A model generated the notes under the pieces. It saw nothing but the letters and a program-made list of their open reading frames with translations. It ran no database searches and had not been told where the DNA came from. From Flammula alnicola (lineage: Eukaryota > Basidiomycota > Agaricomycetes > Agaricales > Strophariaceae), in NCBI GenBank assembly GCA_015499995.1, contig JADNRV010000135.1:62001-126000 (forward strand): a DNA stretch of 64,000 nt. The letters run 5' to 3'. The position numbers and the translations under genes are program-made. Of the stretch, positions 37,600 through 47,449 are shown in pieces. The first letter of the stretch is position 1. Every line of letters starts with the position of its first letter.

Positions 37600-38215
37600 C
37601 GTCATGGCGGTCGCATGGCGGTCGTGGTCGTGGTCGTGGTGGGGGATAACCTGCGACGCTGCCGTCGGCGTCATTGGCAGTGCCCGGGGCACGTATCTAC
37701 GAGGGACGCGATGGGGGGGGGGTTAGCCAGCGTTGCGTGACGTCGTTTACGACGTACCTTGCGGGCCTCCCATTCCTGGGTCCCCCCTTCGTATGCAACA
37801 CCCCCCCGCGGCGTGTTTTCGCCTGCCGCCTGCTCACCGTCGGTCGTCGATGCCCGCGAGGCATGGGGCCTGGTGGTTAGACCCGCCGGCGTCGGTGTGG
37901 TTGACGTGGCCCCTTCGCGTCCGCCGCTGTCGTTCTCACCGCCCACGCGACGTCAGAACGACTCGGGAGCACGACGTTGTGCTCCCGTTGTCGTTGCCGT
38001 CGCCATGGCGGTCGTGGATGCGGCGGGCGGCCGTGTGCGACGCCGCCGTCGGCTTCGTTTTCTGTGCCCGGGGGCGTGTCGTAGCTGCGAGGGATGGGGT
38101 GCGGGTTAGGTGTCGTCGCGGGTGTCGTCGTTTACGACATACCGCGTGGGCCTCCCATTTCCTGGGTCCCCCCTTCGTAACCAACCCCCCGCGGCGTGTT
38201 TTCCCTCACGCGCCG
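37600..38215. repeat. Diverged tandem duplication inside the element
   Basis: Two copies of a unit of about 380 bp. Each contains GCCGTCGGC, a GTGCCCGGGG word, then a GTCGTTTACGAC palindrome, GGGCCTCCCATT, CCTGGGTCCCCC and CCGCGGCGTGTTTT. Copy landmarks: 37,740-37,825 and 38,125-38,205. Confidence 0.6.
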
Positions 38216-38534
38216 CGTCGTCGCGTCGTCCTGCTATCCGCGCTGTCGTCGTCGTTGCGTGGTGCGCCGGTCGTCGTTGCGTGGTGCGCCGGTGGTGACC
38301 GCCATCGCGGTCGTTGCCGCGGTCGTTGTCGTTGTCGTTGTCGCTGTCGTTGCCGCGGTCGTCGCGGTCGTCGTGGTCGCGGTTGTGCGGTGTCAGCGGG
38401 TGGTCCGCGTGATAGGGGATGGTGGTGGGAGGGAAGAAGGTGGTGACGTGGCAACGTTCGAGCCGCGTCACCATCATTCGGTAACCGATTGCCGGTTTGC
38501 CGATGGTAATCGGTATATGTATAACCGAAATTAT

Positions 38535-38620
38535 TATTTGGGAAATGCGTGCTTGGCTCAGGTGGCTAGAGCGCGGCATTATTAATATTGCTGTAGGCAC
38601 TCGTTCAATTCCTGACTATG
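38535..38620 (+). repeat. tRNA-like / SINE-like head
   Basis: GCTTGGCTCAGGTGGCTAG resembles a tRNA A-box and GTTCAATTCC a B-box, about 40 nt apart, with AAATGC/GCATTT as possible acceptor pairing. The T-arm and anticodon arm do not fold cleanly, so it is not called a functional tRNA. It sits near the right arm of the inverted-repeat element. Confidence 0.35.
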
Positions 38621-38888
38621 GCATTTTATTTTTTGTGACTATTATTATTAATATAGTAAAGCCAAGTCCACAAAATCCACGGCATTGTCCACGGATAGTC
38701 CATGGAGTCCACACTCAAAATGGACACTGTGTGGACTTTTCGTGGACTGTGCGTGGACTAAAATTTGCAATTTGGCAGGTGTTTTCACTAAAATCAAACC
38801 TGAAAAAAAATTGTAAAAAGTCCACGGATTGTCCATGGAATCCGTGGAGTCCATGGAGTCCACGTGGAACAGGTGGGGGAGTGTAAAG

Positions 38889-39949
38889 ACCTCCCCGTAA
38901 CTTGTACTATATAGCTTACAAGATCAATAAACGAACTGGTTGACCGTACGCCGAACTGTCAAAAAGGTTCAGTTTACATGGCTCTAACCTTGGCCTACAC
39001 ATACTAGATCGCGCAAGACTGGGTCTGTCAAACCCAATTGAGCGTTAGATCATGACCTGTACAAGTGCTATCACTTACATTACATGGTTTATAACCAAGT
39101 GCAGAGAAGGAGTGATATGAGGAGGCTCGCCTTGGGTTGTTATTTTATGTATATAGAAGATGCCCTGAAGCGACTCAAATTCCAGATCTTGTATCTTTCC
39201 CGAGCCACCGAGCGGTGGTTGGTTTTCTTTTCTATACAAGTACGCTGTCATCAGCTTTGAATTTCGGGTGGGTTAACGTCGACTCGGAGGTCTACGTACA
39301 TAAGTAGGGTATAGAAATTTCCAGGAAATACTGGCAGGAACCTTGTTTGACTGTCAACGATGCCACGCTTGCAGAACAGGCGCCCAAGCGAAGCCTCCGT
39401 CGGTCACGGGGGACATATCCATATTTGTCAGGTCCAAAATCGACCTTCGAAGTTCGGAACTGCCACGGTAATACTTTGCATAATAGCCAAGTATATGAGA
39501 TTCTTCTCATATTGTCGATGACGAGAGCCTGGTTTACGAGAGTATTATCATTTACCAGGACTTTGAAAAAAAAATTTCATTACCTTTGCCATTCCTCCAC
39601 GACGAATAATCGTCTGACACCCAAATTATCAGGGAAGATCAGATATTTCTTGTTCTATGTGATTGTGTATTTTATTTTAAGAATAGGGCACAATGGAACC
39701 TTCCTGGACCCCAAAGAGGTGTAATATCCGGGAGTTTGAAATTTTTGATGTAGAAGAATCAGTGAGGCTGTCTCTCTTTTAAAAAATTGACATTCATAAG
39801 CAGTACATAGAATTCTATTAATTGAAGCTAATAAGTGTTACGGCGCATCCTGCTGTTGTTATTGTGGGAGTCCGCTACGTTTGTGTAGTATCTGTTATGG
39901 GATACATTGATGAAGGTGCAGCCGTGGAATGTCTGATTCGGTCTTGGGT
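38889..39949. other. Spacer
   Basis: About 1 kb with no recognisable gene. Confidence 0.4.
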
Positions 39950-40375
39950 GGGAGTACAGGGCACGGCGTCGCGGCATCTGCAGAATATGTCTTATCATGG
40001 GCAGTGTAGTAAATCCCATGAATGCAATCCAAAGCAGATTCAGACAAAGTATTGGAATGTACATGCTTGTGCGCCAATCAACGGCCGTTTCGATGATGTC
40101 GGTCGGGGTCCTGCCAGTGAACGTGTCGTTAAATCGTGGGGTGTTGATGAGGATAACATTCCAGTGGGTCCCATTGTGCGACGACAGATGCAAGTAAATG
40201 CCTGTTGCCATTTTGATGAACTATGGATGCCATTGTTAGTATAGGAATTGCCGTTGTCTATCCTTCAACTCACTGTGGTCTTTGCACAGTCATTTGGCCC
40301 CAGCAGCAGAATGAGAATGTTGTTTGCCTTCACCTCTTCTGGTGTCACCATTTTTGTAGATGAAAGGTTTTGGGA
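39950..40375 (-). pseudogene. Broken P-loop GTPase, copy of the gene at 63620
   Basis: Reading right to left: VTPEEVKANNILILLLGPND with CAKTT (P-loop), then an intron-like segment, then MATGIYLHLSS...VILINTPRFNDTF. These correspond piece by piece to VMPEEVLKADDIIILLMGPN DCGKTT and ILINTPGFNDSF in the intact gene. The start ATG of the intact copy is GTG here, the G of the TPG motif is Arg, and the frame is lost after about residue 45 of the second exon. Confidence 0.75.
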
Positions 40376-40679
40376 ACAGGATAAAGTAGTGTTTGTAGAG
40401 TGAGATGTATTCACCGCTGGGAGTTAATGTATCTGTGCTTGAGATGCATGTAACTCGGTGAATTGGTTGTTGGATTGAAGGTTTTGGGGTTTTGGAAGTT
40501 GGTGTATAGATCAGAGGCAAAGGTCTGTGTGGGGAGATTACTTATACATAGTAGAACTACAGTAGAGTCACATAGTATACATGCAATGCTTTTTTAATGT
40601 GGACTAACATGAGGCTTCAATATTAATATTTCAATGCTTCAGACTTCGAATTCTATCCTATTACAAATGTGATGGTCAC

Positions 40680-41195
40680 TTTCATATTAATAACCACCTA
40701 GCTGCTTTGTGGTTCCTCCTTTCCTTTTTCTTGACAAGGACCGCCTCCAGGCAATAGAATTTTTTAATTGATACCCGAAACACCCTTCTGGAATGTTCAC
40801 GTAAGTTTCTGTTTTCCCAGACATGCTCCTGGGTTTTTGAGTCACCTGCAACTCGGATATAACAGACAGTGTTATATTCAATTCCCTGTACCATCAAGTC
40901 ATTTGAAAATTTACGTTGGGTGAACATTTGAGCAGAGATGTAATGCCCACGCACGACATGGTCCTCATCAGACATCTGCATCAGAGCTCGAAATATCACA
41001 CCAAGCTAATTTTAGTTTTTTTCGGGATGTGAGTTATGAGCTCGACATTCAATGTTCAGTCTCCAGCTGAGTACTTCTCCTCGCCAAGTGAAATATCAGT
41101 TCTGACTGCCAGTTTGCCGAGCGAGTCCTGAGGATGTGATCCTGAGTGATTGCCCATCCGGGGATCCTCGATCAAGCTAATAGTGTGGCGCAATA
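40680..41195 (-). repeat. Dispersed repeat copy A with an open 105-aa ORF
   Basis: The reverse complement of this segment aligns along its length with 62,615-63,135. It contains an uninterrupted ORF (40999-40682) beginning MIFRALMQMSDEDHVVRGHY and including QMFTQRKFSNDLMVQ and HVWENRNLREHSRRVFRVS. No family recognised. Together with the GTPase fragment it forms one duplicated unit. Confidence 0.7.
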
Positions 41196-41208
41196 TCAGC
41201 GTCTCTCC

Positions 41209-41726
41209 GCCGCAGTAGTTAAATGCTCCGACTCAGACCACGCAAGAAAAACGTGTTCGAGTGCTATTACTGTGAATCTTCTTGGTTCTTTCTCTATCAA
41301 TATCAGCATCGCCCTCCACTTATACACCCTATCCACATCAAGTTCGTTCTCACCTTACCAATGTCTACCGATGTTTGCCCTTAGCATCCACGTCCTCTTG
41401 CTTTGCACACTGTTTGACGTTTCTGTTCTGTATCTTACCTGCTCCATGTTCTCTAGTTCCAGCACGGCCTGGCCTCTCTATTCTATTGGAGATTGGAAAA
41501 GCAGTCAGACTCCCATAGTTCAGTCACTATTTTGGAATCTGAGCCCTTATCTGCTTGGTCTGCATCATATTGCCCTCACGAATCGTCGTTCTTCCCATAT
41601 TCGAGTCAGCCGGTTGCGGTTGCGTCACTGTTGGGCGACTAAGGAAGAACCAACCAGATTCACAGTAATACCACTCGAACACGTTTTTCTCGCGTGGTTC
41701 GATTCAGAGCATGTAACTACTGCGGC
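41209..41726. mobile_element. MITE-like element with ~85-bp inverted ends
   Basis: The left end GCCGCAGTAGTT(A)AATGCTC and the following ACCACGCAAGAAAAACGTGT recur inverted at 41,640-41,726. The arms match with few mismatches for about 85 bp. The plus-strand ORF spanning it (41146-41790) is just the readthrough of the arms and core. No transposase. Confidence 0.65.
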
Positions 41727-42429
41727 GCCACCGCCGCGGAGATTTTCACTGGGGCACAAGTCGCAATCAACCTTGAGGCCTGAGGAATAGATGCTAGCTG
41801 GCTAGGTCCAAATATGTATCTTGGCTGTCAGAGTGTCCGGGGCACGTCACATCACACGGTTACCCGCCTGGGTTTGGGCGCGTGGCGTGACCTTATGTCA
41901 CGCAAGGTTTAAGTCCCAAAAGTTCATTTTTAGTTGTCACGCAGTGTCACGCATTGTAACCCCCTTAACGGTCAGGGGGTGTGACAACGGGTTTCTATAA
42001 GAACGAGAATGTTTGTAACAGATGCTATAGCAAGCAGCCGGACCGGTATAACACCCGTTAAGGCAAATGACCACCGTTGCAACGGTGTTGAGCCGGCAGG
42101 CGGTGGTGCCGATCCAGCTGGCCTACATAGAGTATACTGCATAGATAGATGGCCAATACCAGGCTAAATACAAATCTTCCACTTGATTTGAGAGAGCTAC
42201 GGCGACGGAACCAGATCTGGGTGAGATTTGTAGGCAAATGCACGGGTAACCCTCGGGTGCCCCGAGGCATACCTTGGGCCGCATACCCGTACCCTTACCC
42301 GTCAAAACCCATACCCACATACCCATGGGTTGAACCACCACGGGTGCATGGGTAACAGGTATGCGACGGGTTTTACTGCAAGTTGGCTAAATGAAATGAT
42401 AACAACATTATATATAAAAAAGCTACAAT
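41727..42429. other. Repeat-rich spacer
   Basis: Contains short palindromic words around GTGTGACAACGGG and many ACCC/GGGT words at 42,240-42,370. It forms the downstream boundary of the rna14 fragment. Confidence 0.4.
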
Positions 42430-43862
42430 ACAATGTGATCCCAGCCCTCCTCGAGTTCTTCTTCATCCTCTCCCTCCACATCTGGCAATCTCGCTGCAGC
42501 TCTGTCGTCTTTTTCGGCCTCTCGTCCGACGCTTGTGTGTTGAAAGAGGAGTTATTCGACCCAGGCTCGCCTCCAGACATATTGGCAGGTGCGTTGCCGT
42601 TGCCGGCATTGTTATTTTGCCCTGGGACATTTGAGGAAAAGGATGTGTTAGCGGAATTTGTTGTCTGTTGGAGGGTCTCGAGGTTTGCTCATAGGATGCC
42701 GAGGAATTTTTCGTACGTGGTGTGCACGTCGGCGAAATCTTTTTTTTATTTGCATGGCTTCGGCGTAGGCAAATGTTAAGAGGAAACTGGAGGTATGATC
42801 AAGTAAGAATCACGAAAGGGAAGAGGAAATGAGGGCGTAAAGTTACGATAAGCACACATGGAATGAAAGAAAGAGCAATCTCATACCAAATTTCAGTGTA
42901 ATATCTCATTCGAATCACGGCCTTCCTATACACTCCTTGTATCCTTGTGATTAGCGTAGCCTTGTCCTTGTCCTCAATCTCTAACGGATTGCTCTCTTCC
43001 CACTTCAAGTAGGCTTTCCATTTTCCTACGAGAGCCCGCTCGGACGCATCGAATTTGGGCAGCGACGGGAGGAAGAGTTCTTGCGAGTTTGAAGCGTAAA
43101 GCGGGGTGACGTGGTTGATGAGTTGGCGGAGGACGGTGCGGGCCTGCATGTGTGCCGGAGAGAGGTCCGCCATGAACTTTTTGGCGGTGATTTTGTTTAG
43201 ATTGGTTTCGAAGGTCTCGAGTTCTTGCCATAAACGCTCAACGTTGTCCAACGGGATCTGTACAGCGCGGTGGTAGACTTTGCGTAACGCGTCCATTTTT
43301 GCTGTTCTTCCCATGTCGTTGTAGCCTATAAGCATTCGTTAGAGGATGGAAAATAGAGGTGTGCCACTGACGTACCTGGCCACTCTTAAGGAATTGGATA
43401 TAGTCGCCCCAGATCTGCCCGCTGTCCTTATCCTGCCCGACGTGATTCAAGGCGAACTCGTACGACATCCGGACATCATCTCGCTGAGTAGATTCGACAT
43501 TGATATGTCTACGTGTTCGTGTTAGATAAAGGGCGAGACTATAAATTCGGTTCGGCGTACCGCACCTAATTCAGGTAGTAAATCCAAAGTTCAACACACG
43601 GAGATCGAATCAAAAACTTCTTGAAGAGATCCGTGGCACGCTCAAATGTAGACGGATCCATTCACGAAATGGCTGATATATTGAATTTGCGTCATAGCCT
43701 GAGAGAGATAGATGCATATCACTTTGTTAAGGACGACGAAACGACAATGGAAAACCACCAAAAGCGGAGGCGACAACACGACATACGTTATTCGGGTATT
43801 GCTTCAACAGGGCGTCATACGTCGCGCTAATTTTTTCAATGTCCCCTGATGACGATCGACGG
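42430..43862 (-). pseudogene. rna14: Broken rna14/CstF-77 N-terminal half
   Basis: HAT-repeat sequence of the mRNA 3'-end cleavage factor. From upstream: GDIEKISATYDALLKQYPN, TDLFKKFLIRSPCVELWIYY, YEFALNHVGQDKDSGQIWGD, MDALRKVYHRAVQIPLDNVE, NLNKITAKKFMADLSPAHMQ. After an intron come YAEAMQIKKKDFADVHTTYE and DERPKKTTELQ. Introns are retained. Lesions: a frame shift before DPSTFERA (about 43,650), an in-frame TGA in KFLGIL-ANLETL (about 42,690), and complete loss of homology after TTELQ. Essential C-terminal HAT repeats are missing; a functional copy must lie elsewhere. Confidence 0.8.
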
Positions 43863-43900
43863 TGGTGGTGCTGGGGGCGGTGCAGCCGGTGCATGCACAT

Positions 43901-44665
43901 TTAACATAATGTCATGCATTCGCGCAGTGATTTGTTGATGGAAGGAGCGGAGATGTTGCCGACTGGAGTCGCGAGTACGAGGCTTTCGCTCTGAGATCTG
44001 ATGATGGCGTGAGTAGGTGGCGAGCTGGTCTGCTTCTGAATGGGACCTTTTCTGACCCAGAAGGACCATTCCAAGGCTTGGCCAAGGGCGCGTTCGCAAC
44101 GGCCAATTTCTCGTGGGGGTAGAACGGACAACTTAGCCCAAGGACGATTAGAGTAGCATTTATCCTGAAAAAACTTCGATGCCAAAATGAGGGATGCTAG
44201 AAAGGTGTTTCGAGGGCAGAGAAGAGGGGAGGGCAACGAAGGCGACGATGATATCATCGTCGGTGCGGAGTCGGACGAAGTTGAAGGCTCTACGAGCAGG
44301 CTGGAGAGAGAAACATTGTCTCCATCTCCAAGCTGCTGCATGGAATCTGAATCGTCGGCTTCATTGTCGGTAACTCGGACAGTCTTCAGGTCGTCGCCAG
44401 TCATCGATTGGTCAAGATGGGCATCATCCATTGCTTCCAGATAGCACAGGGCGGCTTGAAGTATGCTTCCCGATGTCCTCGAGCGCTTGGGTACTAGAAG
44501 AAACTTTTCAGACAGCAGCTCAAATGTCATTCAAAAGAATATCTGCGTACCTTGCGTGATCATTCGCCATGTCAAACCAGCATCCGTGCTCAAGAAAGTG
44601 TCGCTCTTCTTGTAGTTCCGCAAGTATTCGCCAACGCTGTCCATGCCGCCTGACGCTGCGAGCTG
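43901..44665 (-). pseudogene. Pho85-type cyclin fragment, fused to an RMD1 fragment
   Basis: SVGEYLRNYKKSDTF, TDAGLTWRMITQ, an intron (44,494-44,550), then VPKRSRTSGSILQAALCYLE and, after a long acidic insertion, CPRNTFLASLILASKFFQDK and REIGRCERALGQALEWSFWV. This is the cyclin fold of Pcl5/Clg1-like partners of Pho85 kinase. The ORF opened upstream by MTITMPLSTQ is a chimera, because its first about 45 residues belong to another gene (next entry). The cyclin part itself shows no stop. Confidence 0.65.
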
Positions 44666-45115
44666 TTTGGGTATGGACATCGTAAGTGGCGAAGAGAGGA
44701 TGCGTTGGGCTTTCATCTCGTAACGTGTGAGAGGGGTTGATTGGGTGAGGGCGTGAGCGATAGAGAGTTGAGGAGGTGGGAACGAGATTTGAGTGCTAAG
44801 AGGCATTGTTATGGTCATCGAAACTAGACGGTTAGAAAGACTCACTGAATAAATCATTGTATATGCGCGGATACGCGATGTGTGGGTCGTGCTGTGGCAA
44901 GATTTTAATATACGGGATAAGGGTGAGACTCCAGAATGACATACAGTAAATTTAATCTCCCAATCGCTTTTGTCGATCTTTTGCTTCATGATGCCTGCTT
45001 TCTCGATGTCTTCGAGGATATTCTTCTCCTGTTGTTCCTCCAGCCCAAAGAAAACGACCTCTGAGGTGCGTGGAATTTCGTGTTCTGGCTCGGTCGTGAA
45101 ACCCTCGGTTCAGTC
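44666..45115 (-). pseudogene. RMD1/DUF155-like gene fragment
   Basis: EVVFFGLEEQQEKNILEDIE, DKSDWEI, an intron, HDPHIAYPRIYNDLF, a second intron, TLKSRSHLL, then LSIAHALTQSTPLTRYEMKA and MSIPKQLAASG. These follow the order of the RMD1/RMD8-type DUF155 family. A frame shift sits between HLL and LSIAHAL. It lacks the N-terminus and the C-terminal membrane segment and runs directly into cyclin sequence. Confidence 0.65.
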
Positions 45116-45476
45116 TCGGTTTCTCCGTCGGTCTCTGGGAGAGACGGAACATTGGGTTGCGTAATTGCTGACTTTCGGGTGTCGATAGGCGGGCTGGAGG
45201 AAATGCTTCTCTATTTTCTGGATGGGCAGATGGAGAGGTGAAGTAGTATGCGCCTTGGTATCCATTCTCTTCTGCTTCAGAGAGAGAGGGTGCTGGTGGA
45301 TCAAGGTTAAGATCAGAGTTGATGACTGTTGAATGTTGAACCCACGATCGGTCTGCATCATGACGCTGTTCACGTTAATATGCAGAGAGCATCAATCTAA
45401 TTACATGATATCTGTGTTACGACAGAATAGAGAAAAAGCTGCAGCTGCGTTGAGGCAGGTATACGACCGTCGACTA

Positions 45477-47320
45477 CTAAAATTCCTTCCTGGATCTCAG
45501 ACTCCGTGTCTTCCCAGCACCTCTGTTCTCAATAGCCTGAGGATCTTCTCCTACCAAATCACCTTCAACATTGACAGCTACTGCCTTTTGCTTCCCCTTG
45601 GTGTTCGACGGGCCACGTTTCGGCTTTTGACTTGACGTATGTTTGGATTTGGGCAGCGCAATCTGATCTTGGGCGGGCTCCTGATTTGCGGTAACCTCTG
45701 GTTGGGACTTGGAGCTTGATGGATCGGGAGCAGCAGTATCTAAAGATAAAACACCAGTAGACGAGGAGGAGCGGGCCCTGCTTGATGATTTTGGCTGGGC
45801 TGATTTCTCTGGCATGTCGACTGCGAGGTTGTTGAACTGATCAACAAAGTCTTCATCGTCGCCGCCGCCATGGGTTTGGTAATTGTTGGCCCAAACATCA
45901 CGTTCTCGGTCCATCGCAGATGTTCCCGAGTCAGAATTACCTGCATTGAGAACACGCTCGGCTTCATCCATGCCACTACTTTCCTCCTCACTCCCCTCGT
46001 CATCCTGTGTAGCTGAATTGAATGAAAAGACGCGCGCATTCCACCACATGAATAGCTCCGTGATTTCCTGCTTTTCCGCGTTCTTCATTAAGAAGCTCTT
46101 GTAGTGGTCAAACCACTTCTGGTAAGGGATCTTGGACTGCACACCAGTTTGTGCAAATTCTTTGTCCAGAGAATGTAAAAAGATTGCCTTACAAATAAAT
46201 ACTCATTAACGAGATGATTGCATTGTGAATTAAGTAACTCACGAGAGTAGCCATGAGCGCAATAGCACCAGGCGTGGTGAACGTTAATCCCCAGACTCTT
46301 CCCTGCGTAATAGATGAAGGCGGTTTTTTGGAAGTCAAAGATGTGGGGCCGAAGAGAATGGACTTTAACATCTAATTTTGAAGAGCACTTTCTATGAGCC
46401 TCAACGTCTCGACAACTAATGAAATGTACATTACAGCTGTAAGCTCGACAGAGCGAAAAAGCTTTGCCATGTTGCGCTTCCCTTCTGGAAAGAGAATTGG
46501 TGCAAATTTTGAGTACTCCTTCTCGTTGAGGAACTTCAGTTTTGCTTGGAATTTGGGTATAGTTTCGCGCTCGAAGTCAACTTCATAATATTCAGCTAGT
46601 TGGTGGAAAATTTTGGTGGCAGTTTTTGAACGAAGCTGGTGCATCATGGTTCGACGGCCACTACTCAGCTGGGCTAGAAACTACTTTTGAATTCAGTCAC
46701 ATGCGACAGGAATTTGCAGAGCAGACCTTGACCACGTACCAGCTTGCGAAAGGATGAACTAAACTGAATCTGCTCGTGCATGTCATCTGGCAATACCTCA
46801 TAAAGCTCTGCTGTGATACCTTGTAGCTTCGAGAGGTCAGACTGGTATCTTCTGGGATCTGTACTATCCATAGATGGCCGTGCAGTAAGCGCTGGTGGAA
46901 GCACGAAGGGCTCATGCATGACTCCAAAGAGTTTTGCGAAGCGTGAAATACGAAGTTCTGCATCCGAAAGCGACTCCTTATTTCCAGACTTTTGACGTTG
47001 AGACCCATTAGACTTCTTGAGTCGCGCCATGAGCTCCGCATTGCGCATAAGGAGTTTACGGTTGGTGAACTGGAGCTCGCTTACTTTGAGCTGGGCCTCT
47101 TTGAGTACCTATAAAGGAAGATCATTGTCTGGTTTGAATATTTGGGAGGTAAACTTCCACATACTGCTTTGAATACAGAACACTTTGCATCATCTGGAAT
47201 AAGAGGGAAGACCCAGGTGTCTTCAACCACCTCTTCTTCACTGCTCGTGTCGTCACTGCCAGAGCTGGGATCACTGAATTTCTCGCCCTCGCTTTCAGGT
47301 GTTGTTTTCTTGCGTGGCAT
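45477..47320 (-). CDS. DUF6698-family protein
   Basis: Starts MPRKKTTPESEGEKFSDPSS at 47320. An acidic N-terminus is followed by a coiled-coil-like stretch (about 47,110-46,980). The DUF6698 core follows: LRSKTATKIFHQLAEYYEVD, IPKFQAKLKFLNEKEYSKFA, PILFPEGKRNM, and after introns SITQGRVWGLTFTTPGAIA. The C-terminus is a Ser/Lys-rich tail ending LRSRKEF. The family is multicopy in mushrooms and of unknown function. It lies 130 bp downstream of the transposase stop on the same strand, so the two could be co-mobilised (inference). Confidence 0.65.
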
Positions 47321-47449
47321 GACTGAGAAGAGAAGAAGGTTGTGTAGGTGTGGAGGATCACAGCGAAGCAAGAGAGATGTTCAAAGATACCAAGTTCCGA
47401 ACGATTATCGATTATTACATACTCGGCTAATAATCTGCAGACGACTCTA

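Larger units (their letters stand above)
36650..38888. mobile_element. 2.24-kb inverted-repeat element with GTCCAC-rich arms
   Basis: The left end CTTTACAGTCCCCCACCTGT is matched, inverted, by the right end (ACAGGTGGGGGAGTGTAAAG, 38,869-38,888). Both arms continue for about 250 bp as irregular reiterations of GTCCAC, GTGGAC and TCCATGG words (36,650-36,900; 38,660-38,888). The interior (37,080-38,460) is extremely GC-rich and made of GTCG/GGTCG-like words. It carries no protein that resembles a transposase, so it is probably non-autonomous. No convincing target duplication was found. A TAAC(C/T)TGTACT word lies just outside both ends in direct orientation. Confidence 0.65.

Noticed and set aside
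37080..38460. Possible CRISPR-like or satellite array
   Set aside because: No regular spacing and no distinct spacers; the words are irregular, and only one two-copy duplication is visible.
37087..38600. Several Arg/Val-rich ORFs in the GC-rich core of the inverted-repeat element
   Set aside because: They arise from reiterated GTCG words read in all frames on both strands; no domain or splice support.
38535..38620. Functional tRNA gene
   Set aside because: The anticodon and T arms do not pair; only the A/B-box-like words and possible acceptor pairing fit.
41146..41790. 214-aa plus-strand ORF
   Set aside because: It reads across the inverted arms of a MITE-like element and has no independent coding evidence.
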